Shown: positions 1 to 5,129, counted from the stretch's first letter. The stretch is 6,804 nt of DNA from Desulfovibrio sp. OttesenSCG-928-G15 (GCA_030266525.1 JAJDIC010000099.1:1-6804); one strand, 5' to 3'. Numbers and translations: made by a program. Notes: a model not told the origin generated them from the letters alone.

Positions 1-93
1 CATGTTTGCCATGTATTTTCCCGTATTTAATGCTCCATGTTTTGTGATTGCGCAAAATTTTGGTGTTATGCAATACGGAAATTGCAGACAAGA

Positions 94-128
94 AAACCGG
101 AGCGCTGCATTAGCGGCGGCTCCGGTTT
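94..128 (-). terminator. Intrinsic terminator of the gap/DUF3574 unit
   Basis: A perfect 10-bp stem pairs 94-103 (AAACCGGAGC) with 119-128. The loop folds further: 104-108 pairs with 113-117 (one G-U pair) around ATTA, leaving G118 as a bulge. Read on the minus strand the stem is followed by TTTTCTTG, a short U-rich tail. It sits about 55 bases past the stop of the DUF3574-like gene, where the minus-strand transcript should end. The plus-strand side lacks a T-run past the stem (TTTACAGC), so plus-strand termination would be weaker. Confidence 0.72.
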
Positions 129-183
129 ACAGCGTACTTAAAGGGACTTTCAGGCTCCTTGTGTGTTGCCTGAATTACATATG

Positions 184-651
184 CTAGTTTGGCGTTGCGT
201 AGAAGAGGGTCGTCGTGATCCCCGGGATGCGTTTTATAAAGCATGAAGCCCTGGCTGATGAATTTTCATCAACATACAGTTTGGCAATATGCTGGATGCT
301 GTTCCAGTTCTCGTCAGTATCCTTGCATTGCAGGTCAACGACGAAGGTGTTTTCTCTGATCAGCCCTTGCGGAGACTGCCACTGCCCTCTGGCCTGGGTC
401 ATGGTCAGCCCGGACGGAAACAGGGGGGTGATATTGTTGTCCACAAACTTGGCGATGGTGTCAAAGCTGACCGGGGAAGCGCCGCTGCCAAGGCCGAAGT
501 GCAGCCTGTACCAGATAAAATCTTTGTCAACGGAATAGCTGATGGCGTTTTTATTTTCCGCGCCGGATGCGGCTTCTGTCCAAAGCGGCAAAAGCAGACA
601 CAGGGTGCAGAGCAGGCAAAAGCCGATGCGGTTGCGGGCAGTGCGGCGCAT
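184..651 (-). CDS. Secreted DUF3574-like protein
   Basis: A 155-residue protein of unknown function. Residues 1-28 look like a Sec signal peptide: basic start (MRRTARNR), a hydrophobic Cys/Leu-rich core at about 10-24, and a signal peptidase I-type site near TEA|AS. No clear lipobox is placed correctly. The body (about 46-145) matches what I recall of the DUF3574 family: an aromatic start followed by a helix, then NNITPLFPSGLTM, GQWQSPQGLIREN and a hydrophobic strand VVDL. That gives periplasmic or exported location; the biochemical role of the family is not known to me. The gene begins 3 bases after the gap stop (TAA GCC ATG), and its ribosome site GAGGT lies in the last codons of gap, so the two are probably translationally coupled. 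A terminator follows at 94-128. The family call rests on pattern recognition only. Confidence 0.78.
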   Translation of the reverse strand: MRRTARNRIGFCLLCTLCLLLPLWTEAASGAENKNAISYSVDKDFIWYRLHFGLGSGASPVSFDTIAKFVDNNITPLFPSGLTMTQARGQWQSPQGLIRENTFVVDLQCKDTDENWNSIQHIAKLYVDENSSARASCFIKRIPGITTTLFYATPN

Positions 652-654
652 GGC

Positions 655-1659
655 TTACCTCAGGCCCTTGCCCATCATGCGTAAAAGCCTGGCAAGCTGG
701 TTGGTAAAGCCGGCTTCGTTGTCATACCAGATGACCACTTTGAGCATACGCCGGTTTATGACGTGGGTGCAGGCCGCATCAACCACGCCGCCGTAAGTTG
801 TGCCGATAAAGTCGCAGGAAACGAGTGGTTCTTCCGTGTAGCCCATGTAGCCCTTGAGGGTGGTTTCGGAGGCCTGTTTGAGCAGGGCGTTCACTTCTTC
901 CACGGTGGTGTCCCGGTCAAGCTCGCACGTGAGGTCCACAAGCGAAACGTTGGGCGTGGGCACGCGTACCGCCATGCCGTCCAGCTTTCCGCGCAGTTCC
1001 GGAAGCACCAGGGCAATGGCTTTGGCCGCGCCCGTACTGGTGGGAATCATGGAGACAGCGGCTGCTCTGGCCCTGCGCCAGTCTTTGTGCGAGCCGTCAA
1101 GGATGCGCTGGCTCATGGTATAGGAATGCACCGTGGTCATCATACCGTGCCTGATGCCCAGAGCTTCGTGCAGCACCTTTACCGGCGGCGCGAGACAGTT
1201 GGTGGTGCAGGAGGCGTTCGATACAATGTGATGCTCGTCCGGCCGGTAGTTTTCGTGGTTCACGCCCATGACTATGGTGATGTCCACATTGCTGCCCGGC
1301 GCGCTGATAATGGATTTTTTCGCGCCGCACTGAATGTGTTTGGCAAGGCCTTCCCCATCTTTCAGGGTGCCGGTTGTTTCCACAACCATATCAACGCCCA
1401 GGTCGCCCCATACCCATTCGCCCACAGGCTTGCGCGTAACCTCCACCTGTCTGCCGCTGACCATGAAGCCCTTGTCGTTGGCCTGGACCATGCCGGGGTA
1501 GGTGCGGTGAACCGAGTCGTAACGGAACAGGTGGGCAAGCGAGGGGTTGTCCGCCCTGGCATTGACGGCAACGATTTGCAGATCCGGGTCTTCGGCAAGA
1601 AGGCGTAAAAGATACCGTCCGATACGACCGAATCCGTTAAGGCCGATTCTCACAGGCAT
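655..1659 (-). CDS. gap: Glyceraldehyde-3-phosphate dehydrogenase, probably NADP-capable
   Basis: A 334-residue enzyme, full length for the family, that interconverts glyceraldehyde-3-phosphate and 1,3-bisphosphoglycerate in the cytoplasm (glycolysis and gluconeogenesis). The dinucleotide-binding loop is NGFGRIGR (8-15). The catalytic motif SNASCTTNC places the nucleophile at Cys151, and the base is His178 (TTVHSYT). The C-terminal signature is WYDNEAGF (311-318), with Ala where Trp is usual. Three positions that set cofactor choice differ from NAD-type enzymes: the usual Asp after VN is Ala34, followed by Arg35, and the usual Leu-Pro before HKD is Gly189-Ser190. These resemble chloroplast-type NADP enzymes. 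The start ATG at 1659 is preceded by GGAGG six bases upstream and begins exactly where the family does (MPVRIGLNGFG); extensions to 1839 are not credible. It is followed closely by a DUF3574-like gene. A second GAPDH elsewhere in the genome is likely but not visible here. Confidence 0.97.
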   Translation of the reverse strand: MPVRIGLNGFGRIGRYLLRLLAEDPDLQIVAVNARADNPSLAHLFRYDSVHRTYPGMVQANDKGFMVSGRQVEVTRKPVGEWVWGDLGVDMVVETTGTLKDGEGLAKHIQCGAKKSIISAPGSNVDITIVMGVNHENYRPDEHHIVSNASCTTNCLAPPVKVLHEALGIRHGMMTTVHSYTMSQRILDGSHKDWRRARAAAVSMIPTSTGAAKAIALVLPELRGKLDGMAVRVPTPNVSLVDLTCELDRDTTVEEVNALLKQASETTLKGYMGYTEEPLVSCDFIGTTYGGVVDAACTHVINRRMLKVVIWYDNEAGFTNQLARLLRMMGKGLR

Positions 1660-1681
1660 GGACAACCTCCGAAAAATAGCA

Positions 1682-1687
1682 GTTATA
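1682..1687 (-). promoter_or_regulatory. Candidate -10 box for gap
   Basis: On the minus strand this reads TATAAC, five of six matches to the sigma-70 -10 consensus, and would start a transcript a few bases ahead of the GGAGG ribosome site of gap. No good -35 hexamer lies 16-18 bases upstream. A second possibility, further from the gene, is TTGTTT with a TATGCT-like box, but its spacing of 19 is poor. This is only a suggestion. Confidence 0.25.
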
Positions 1688-1808
1688 GCGGTGAAGCGGC
1701 AGGCGCAGCATATTTTGCCCGACCGGCGAAAAAACAACTGTAGCCCGCAATCATTTCCTAGGCAAGTGCCAATGAAATAGAGATGATGGACGGAAAGCGG
1801 GCCGACCT

Positions 1809-1832
1809 CCCCACGCCACCCCTCCCCGCCCC
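1809..1832 (-). other. G-quadruplex-forming motif
   Basis: Four runs of four C on the plus strand (1809-1812, 1819-1822, 1824-1827, 1829-1832) read on the minus strand as four GGGG tracts with loops of 1, 1 and 6 bases. This satisfies the strict G-quadruplex rule with room to spare. It lies about 150 bases upstream of the gap start codon on the gap sense strand, and about 160 bases upstream of fxsA. Whether it is inside the gap transcript depends on the unmapped gap start site. Confidence 0.7.
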
Positions 1833-1851
1833 TCTCCAAACGAAAGGAGAG
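1832..1851. repeat. Small inverted repeat (hairpin)
   Basis: CTCTCC (1832-1837) pairs perfectly with GGAGAG (1846-1851) around the A-rich loop AAACGAAA. It directly abuts the G-quadruplex motif. There is no T-run right behind either side, so it is unlikely to be an intrinsic terminator. Together with the neighbouring block it could be one copy of a dispersed palindromic element. Confidence 0.45.
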
Positions 1852-1917
1852 CGAAGCAATCTTTTTCCTCTTCTATCCCTATCAGCGAAACCCGGAAGAA
1901 ATCGCCGTTTCCCCAGC

Positions 1918-1946
1918 TTGACCGGGGGGGAAAGAGCAACTACATA
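1918..1946 (+). promoter_or_regulatory. Candidate promoter of the fxsA operon
   Basis: A -35 box TTGACC (1918-1923, five of six to consensus) is followed after exactly 17 bases by TACATA (1941-1946, a poor -10); CATAAA (1943-1948) is an alternative with spacing 19. The spacer opens with seven G in a row. An inverted repeat TTTCCCC/GGGGAAA (1908-1914 with 1927-1933) overlaps the -35 box and could be an operator or chance. The predicted leader would be about 38 bases and include the ribosome site AAGGA. Confidence 0.4.
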
Positions 1947-1990
1947 AAAATAACTACGTGCAGCATTCACCCTTTGCGTAAGGACCGCCC

Positions 1991-2689
1991 ATGCGACTTT
2001 TGTTATTTCTGCTGTTTCCCGCCCTGGAATTGTACCTGCTTGTGAAGGTAGGCAGCCGTGTAGGGGCCTTCAACATGGTGGCCTGGGTCTTTTTGTCGGC
2101 CTTTATCGGCATCTGGGCCGTGCGCAACCAGGGGCAGGCGGCCTTGCGCAACGCCCAGGCGCAAATGGCCGAGGGCAAGGTGCCGCAGAACAATTTTCTG
2201 GAAGGAGTAATGCTCTTTTTCGGCGGTCTGCTGCTGATTTTGCCTGGTCTGATTTCCGATGTTGTCGGGCTTTTTCTTCTTGTGCCTGACATTCGGCGCT
2301 TTCTGGCTGCCAAGCTGGGCCTTTCCATGGCAGAGCAGCGAGCCGAACATCCGGGGCAATGGGGTGGAGCATCGCGGATCATTTTTTATTCATCCGGCTT
2401 TCCCGGCGGTTTTGGCCGGGGCGCTTCCTCAATGAATGGCATGAACGACATGGAGGGCGACAGGGGCGGGCCTTTTTTTGAACGCGGCCCTCGCGGTCAG
2501 TTCGCCGGAGATGATGAGGATGACAGCCCGAGACAGGCCACAATTATTGAAAGCACGGCCATAGACATTACCGCGAAAAGCGGGGGTGACTCGTCTGCCG
2601 GTTCTTCCGGCAACCCGTCCGGCGGTTCGTCTGGCGGTCAGGGCGCAGCCGGCTCCTCGCCCGATTGCGGGCGGCGCGGCAAGGAATAA
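1991..2689 (+). CDS. fxsA: FxsA-family inner-membrane protein with long Gly/Ser tail
   Basis: A 232-residue membrane protein of the FxsA family. Family features are the opening LFPALELYLLVKVG (8-21), a second hydrophobic stretch at about 26-45, a short polar loop with basic and Gln/Asn residues (45-68), and the hallmark block FFGGLLLILPGLISDVVG followed by LFLLVPDIRRFL (76-105). The core ends near residue 110. The rest (111-232) is a cytoplasmic-type tail, Gly-rich, then acidic (GDDEDD, 173-178), then an ATIIESTAIDI strand like the conserved IIEGE-type end of many FxsA proteins, then a Ser/Gly-rich tract at 197-223. Escherichia coli FxsA, when overproduced, relieves exclusion of phage T7 by the F plasmid; the normal role is unknown. 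The start is supported by TAAGGA six bases before ATG. It heads an operon with a rhomboid protease gene 7 bases downstream. Confidence 0.92.
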   Translation: MRLLLFLLFPALELYLLVKVGSRVGAFNMVAWVFLSAFIGIWAVRNQGQAALRNAQAQMAEGKVPQNNFLEGVMLFFGGLLLILPGLISDVVGLFLLVPDIRRFLAAKLGLSMAEQRAEHPGQWGGASRIIFYSSGFPGGFGRGASSMNGMNDMEGDRGGPFFERGPRGQFAGDDEDDSPRQATIIESTAIDITAKSGGDSSAGSSGNPSGGSSGGQGAAGSSPDCGRRGKE

Positions 2690-2696
2690 CGGCAGT

Positions 2697-3989
2697 ATGG
2701 ACGCTGACGGGCTTACCCCGCCGCCGGGTAAATCTTCCCGGCGGGTACTTTCTCCCCGGCCCGGCAGCGGAGTGAACCCGCCGCCTTTTTCGGCCAGGGC
2801 GTTTTCGCGCGGGCTTCGGAAAAAGCCGGAGTCGGGCAGGCCCATGCGTGACTCCGGTGCCTCCTTTCGCGGGCCGGTGCGCAGACGGGTCAAAGCCGCC
2901 CCGGATTTTTGGCAAAACCTGTGTCCCTTGCTTGCTGGCGGCAGCACCCACGCTTCGGGCCGCCCGGAATATGAAGATTCCAGGGTCAATCTGTGGCTGC
3001 TCGTGCTGGAAGCCAAAAAAATACCCCATGTGCTGGTGCCTAAAGACCGGACTCCGCCTCGCGGCGCGGTCGGGCAGATGCCCGGTTTTGAGGCGGCCAT
3101 TTATGTGCCTCCCCTGCATGTTCAGGCCGCGGTAGCGGATATTCTGGCAGTGGAAGCGGAGCGCAGCGCAAGGCCCCATATTGTCCCGGCAAGGCAAAGC
3201 CTTCCCGGCATTCTTGTCTTTTTTGTCCTGCTTGCCTTGTGGCACTTGTACCGCTGGGACTATTTTCATCCGTCTTCTTCCGGGGCGGCTTCTCTTTTCC
3301 CGACCGAGCCTTCCGGCTGGGCTTCCGCCTTTGGCCTGGATGTGTACCGTTTTCGCGTTTTGCACGAGTATTGGCGCACTGCGACCGCCCTTACCCTGCA
3401 TGCGAATGATTCCCACCTGTTCGGCAACGCAGCCTTTGGCGTGTTTCTGTTTTTTTCCCTGTGCAGGCGCACCGGGCTTGGGCTTGGGCTGCTTCTCGGC
3501 GTTATGGGGGGCGTGCTGGGCAATGCGGCCAATGCCTGTTTTCGTCCGGCGGGTTTCTTGAGCACCGGCTTTTCCACCGCAGTTTTTGCGGCCCTTGGCG
3601 CTTTGTGCTGTGTAACCTGCGCCGATATTGTCCGCTTTCGGAAAAAAAACGCCCGGTGCGCGGGCGGGCCAGGTAATACAGGCGCTGTAGCCGGGGGCTT
3701 CGCTACCACGGTTTTGCTCTATCTTCGTCCTGCCCTTGCCCCGCTGGCAGCGGGGCTGGCCCTTCTTGGACTTCTGGGGGGCGGCGGTGAAATAGCCACT
3801 GACTACGGGGCGCATATCTGGGGATTTTTCGGTGGTGTTGTGTGCGCTTTTGCGGCCCGGCCTCTGTTGTTGCGGGCGGATGAGCTTGCGGAGCGTACAT
3901 ACGCGCTGTGGCAGATTGCCCTGTTCACGCTCACCCTTGCCCTGCTGATCGCGGCGTGGTGTCATGCGCTTTTGTGGGGCGTCAGGTAG
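2697..3989 (+). CDS. Rhomboid-family intramembrane serine protease with N-terminal cytoplasmic domain
   Basis: A 430-residue protein. Rhomboid features in order: EYWRTATALTLHANDSHLFGN (224-244), giving the WR of the L1 loop and His235, His240 and Asn244 spaced exactly as His145, His150 and Asn154 of E. coli GlpG; the Ser motif TGFSTAVFAALGAL (290-303) with nucleophile Ser293; and TDYGAHIWGFFGG (368-380) with catalytic His373. The Ser-His pair and oxyanion residues are therefore present, so an active inner-membrane protease is likely. The Ser motif is GFST rather than the usual GASG. Hydrophobic segments begin near residue 169. Residues about 92-156 form a small alpha/beta soluble domain (VNLWLLVLEAKKIPHVLV). 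Residues 1-60 are Pro/Arg-rich and look unlike a folded domain. AAGGA lies 11 bases before this ATG; an in-frame ATG at 2844 is the main alternative start. Substrates are unknown. Confidence 0.85.
   Translation: MDADGLTPPPGKSSRRVLSPRPGSGVNPPPFSARAFSRGLRKKPESGRPMRDSGASFRGPVRRRVKAAPDFWQNLCPLLAGGSTHASGRPEYEDSRVNLWLLVLEAKKIPHVLVPKDRTPPRGAVGQMPGFEAAIYVPPLHVQAAVADILAVEAERSARPHIVPARQSLPGILVFFVLLALWHLYRWDYFHPSSSGAASLFPTEPSGWASAFGLDVYRFRVLHEYWRTATALTLHANDSHLFGNAAFGVFLFFSLCRRTGLGLGLLLGVMGGVLGNAANACFRPAGFLSTGFSTAVFAALGALCCVTCADIVRFRKKNARCAGGPGNTGAVAGGFATTVLLYLRPALAPLAAGLALLGLLGGGGEIATDYGAHIWGFFGGVVCAFAARPLLLRADELAERTYALWQIALFTLTLALLIAAWCHALLWGVR
2721..2790 (+). promoter_or_regulatory. Attenuator-like pair of exclusive hairpins
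   Basis: Arm 2737-2744 can pair perfectly over 8 bp with 2721-2728 (loop TAAATCTT), while the overlapping arm 2739-2746 can instead pair over 8 bp with 2776-2783. The second structure is followed by CC and then five T (2786-2790), as in an intrinsic terminator. The two folds share seven bases and cannot form together. The region overlaps the proposed first codons of the rhomboid gene, so it matters most if that gene really starts at 2844. Sequence here is very GC-rich and such pairings arise easily by chance. Confidence 0.35.
2826..2857 (+). repeat. Inverted repeat around the alternative rhomboid start
   Basis: CCGGAGTC (2826-2833) pairs perfectly with GACTCCGG (2850-2857). The 16-base loop contains the in-frame ATG at 2844 and a smaller GGGC/GCCC pairing (2834-2837 with 2840-2843). 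If translation starts at 2844, the fold would hide the initiation region; if it starts at 2697, the repeat is simply within the coding sequence. Confidence 0.45.
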
Positions 3990-4525
3990 TGGCCGGGCAG
4001 AACGCGCCGCCTGTCGGGCCTGGTCGGCCCGGCAAAACGGACAGGTCGGGCAGACAGGACAAAGCAGGCCATTCGCACCGTGAGAGCTACGGCCCTTGGC
4101 CCGTGCGCATCGGGCGCAGCCTTGCCCTGCTGTATCTTCTGGCCTATGTGGTCGGGTATTTTAACGAAGTATACGCATTGGTGCGTCTGACCGCGCCTGA
4201 CGTGGCCGCTGTATCGAGCGAGTTCTTTACCTGGCGCGAATATCTTTACGGCCTGTGTTCGCTGTTCTGCGTTATCCTGCTGGTGGCCCGGCCTGCCGGG
4301 CGGGGCCTGCTTATCCGGTTTTTTTCAGCCTGTGTGGCGCTTCTCAGCCTTTTTCCCGTTCTGCACCTGTGGTTCGTTGCCCCGAAGCTGGCCTTTGCCT
4401 ATCTGTCCTGGGCGAATTACCTGTTGCCTCTGGTGTATTGCGCTGTTTCGGCCTGTTTTTTCCGGCCTGAATGGGCGGGCTGCTGCGCAAGCGCGATTTT
4501 CCGGCAATTTCGGGAAAGGGCCTGA
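3989..4525 (+). CDS. Four-helix membrane protein of unknown function
   Basis: I do not recognise this 178-residue protein. Residues 1-40 are polar, Gly/Pro/Arg-rich. Then come four likely membrane helices: about 44-64 (LALLYLLAYVVGYF), 85-101 (YLYGLCSLFCVILLVA), 107-129 (LLIRFFSACVALLSLFPVLHLWF) and 134-158 (LAFAYLSWANYLLPLVYCAV), ending in a basic tail (FRQFRERA). Acidic and aromatic residues sit in the first loop (FNEVYALV, EFFTWREY). The chosen start is GTG at 3989, which overlaps the rhomboid stop by one base (TAGTG), a classic coupled arrangement; the ribosome site is weak (CAGG only two bases away). GTG at 3908 or 4103 are alternatives. The tight overlap suggests co-production with the rhomboid protease, so it might be a partner or substrate; that is inference. 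Confidence 0.68.
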   Translation: MAGQNAPPVGPGRPGKTDRSGRQDKAGHSHRESYGPWPVRIGRSLALLYLLAYVVGYFNEVYALVRLTAPDVAAVSSEFFTWREYLYGLCSLFCVILLVARPAGRGLLIRFFSACVALLSLFPVLHLWFVAPKLAFAYLSWANYLLPLVYCAVSACFFRPEWAGCCASAIFRQFRERA

Positions 4526-4541
4526 CAATTACAGTTTCCCC

Positions 4542-4570
4542 TTGCCATGGATGCGGATTAGGCTTATCTT
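4542..4570 (+). promoter_or_regulatory. Promoter for zapB-like/zapA
   Basis: TTGCCA (4542-4547, five of six to the -35 consensus) and TATCTT (4565-4570, four of six to the -10) are separated by exactly 17 bases. The expected start of transcription, seven bases past the -10 box, is 4577, the A of the start codon of the ZapB-like gene. It lies in the 51-base gap after the four-helix membrane protein gene. Confidence 0.5.
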
Positions 4571-4576
4571 CGGGGC

Positions 4577-4813
4577 ATGGAACTACTTGATCAACTAGAA
4601 AGCAGAATCAGCGCGCTTATTTCACGTGTTGATGCACTGGCCGCGGAAAACGCCTCCCTTAAAGCGGGTCAGGCGCAGGAACTTGATTCCCTTGCGGAAG
4701 AAAATAACGCCTTGAGACAGGAGTTGGAGCAGGAGCGTTCTCGCAACTCCGACGCCCTGACTCGCGTTCAATCGCTGGTTGAACGTCTCAAGGAGCACAC
4801 TGACCAAGAGTAG
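4577..4813 (+). CDS. ZapB-like coiled-coil cell-division protein
   Basis: A 78-residue, acidic, almost wholly helical protein with heptad-type spacing of Leu, Ile and Val throughout (MELLDQLESRISALISRVDA, then LAAENASL, LAEENNAL, VQSLVERL). Size, composition and the opening match ZapB, the coiled-coil factor that in E. coli binds ZapA and thickens the FtsZ ring. Sequence identity of coiled coils is unreliable, so position is the stronger argument: the next gene, five bases on, is zapA. There is no proper ribosome site: GGGG ends one base before the ATG. The promoter just upstream predicts a transcript beginning at the ATG itself, so translation may be leaderless. A generic coiled-coil protein of the same operon is the alternative reading. 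Confidence 0.8.
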   Translation: MELLDQLESRISALISRVDALAAENASLKAGQAQELDSLAEENNALRQELEQERSRNSDALTRVQSLVERLKEHTDQE

Positions 4814-4818
4814 CCACC

Positions 4819-5088
4819 ATGCACAGCCACACCCTCGTCGTGATGGGGATGGAGCTTTCGTTCAAGGCGCAAGCTGACCCCAACCGTATAGAGCGCGCAC
4901 GCGTATTGCTGGACGAGCGGTATCAACGGCTGGCGCAGCATGGCGGAATGTTAAGCAAAGAAAAGCTCCTGGCTTTTCTGGCCCTTTCACTTGCCGATGA
5001 TGTACTCATCATGCAGGACGAAAAAAAGGAAACCGGAAAGCGCGTACAAGAGCTTTTGGGTACTATAGAAGAGAAAGTTGCCGGGTGA
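4819..5088 (+). CDS. zapA: Cell division protein ZapA
   Basis: An 89-residue protein of the ZapA family, which binds FtsZ in the cytoplasm and cross-links its filaments at the division site. The N-terminal part is the short beta domain (HTLVVMGMELSFKAQADPN, about 4-22), followed by the family-typical helix IERARVLLDERYQRL (24-38). A second helix, EKLLAFLALSLADDVL (48-63), corresponds to the conserved LAALNLADELL block, and a C-terminal coiled coil (64-88) should make the dimer/tetramer. It starts five bases after the ZapB-like stop; the ribosome site is weak (AAGAG), so translation probably depends on coupling. Its stop is only about 40 bases before the 6S RNA, the same zapA-6S neighbourhood known from E. 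coli and many other proteobacteria. Confidence 0.92.
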   Translation: MHSHTLVVMGMELSFKAQADPNRIERARVLLDERYQRLAQHGGMLSKEKLLAFLALSLADDVLIMQDEKKETGKRVQELLGTIEEKVAG

Positions 5089-5093
5089 ACCCG

Positions 5094-5123
5094 TTGCCTT
5101 GCGGCGCGGATTGCACCTTATCC
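5094..5123 (+). promoter_or_regulatory. Candidate promoter of 6S RNA
   Basis: TTGCCT (5094-5099) and TTATCC (5118-5123), spaced 18 bases, lie just after the zapA stop. Seven bases past the -10 box is 5130, which is where the closing stem of the 6S RNA begins. The match of the -10 is modest; read-through from the zapA promoter could also supply the transcript. Confidence 0.4.
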
Positions 5124-5129
5124 GAACTA

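Larger units (their letters stand above)
1660..1990. other. Divergent intergenic region between gap and fxsA
   Basis: This stretch has no credible gene: open frames through it have no ribosome site and translate to low-complexity Gly/Arg/Pro/Ser-rich peptides. It must hold the promoters of both flanking genes. It contains a C-rich block (1806-1837) that is a G-quadruplex motif on the minus strand, a hairpin at 1832-1851, and a second inverted repeat at 1908-1933 that overlaps the likely fxsA promoter. The compact G-rich palindromic block resembles a dispersed REP-type element in style, but only one copy is in view. Confidence 0.7.

Noticed and set aside
50..90. TGTGA half-site and AT-rich palindromic bits upstream of the left-edge terminator
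   Set aside because: No matching second half-site and no gene start in view to regulate; most likely chance.
2..187. 61-codon plus-strand frame at the left edge
   Set aside because: It runs through the terminator hairpin, lacks a ribosome site and has no recognisable family features.
763..1608. Long open frame on the plus strand opposite gap
   Set aside because: It is the antisense shadow of a highly conserved enzyme gene, His/Gly/Arg-rich, with no ribosome site. GC-rich codon bias produces such frames routinely.
1760..1772. TTGGCACTTGCC on the minus strand, like a sigma-54 promoter
   Set aside because: The GG-to-GC spacing is far too short for a -24/-12 element; it is just a small palindrome (GGCA-AG-TGCC).
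1758..1970. Short minus-strand frames in the gap-fxsA interval
   Set aside because: The peptides reflect the G-rich block (Gly/Arg/Trp-rich), have no ribosome site and overlap probable promoters.
2568..3965. 465-codon open frame on the minus strand opposite the rhomboid gene
   Set aside because: Its translation is Lys/Arg/Gly/Pro-rich without domains, while the plus strand shows clear rhomboid motifs and membrane helices. Shadow.
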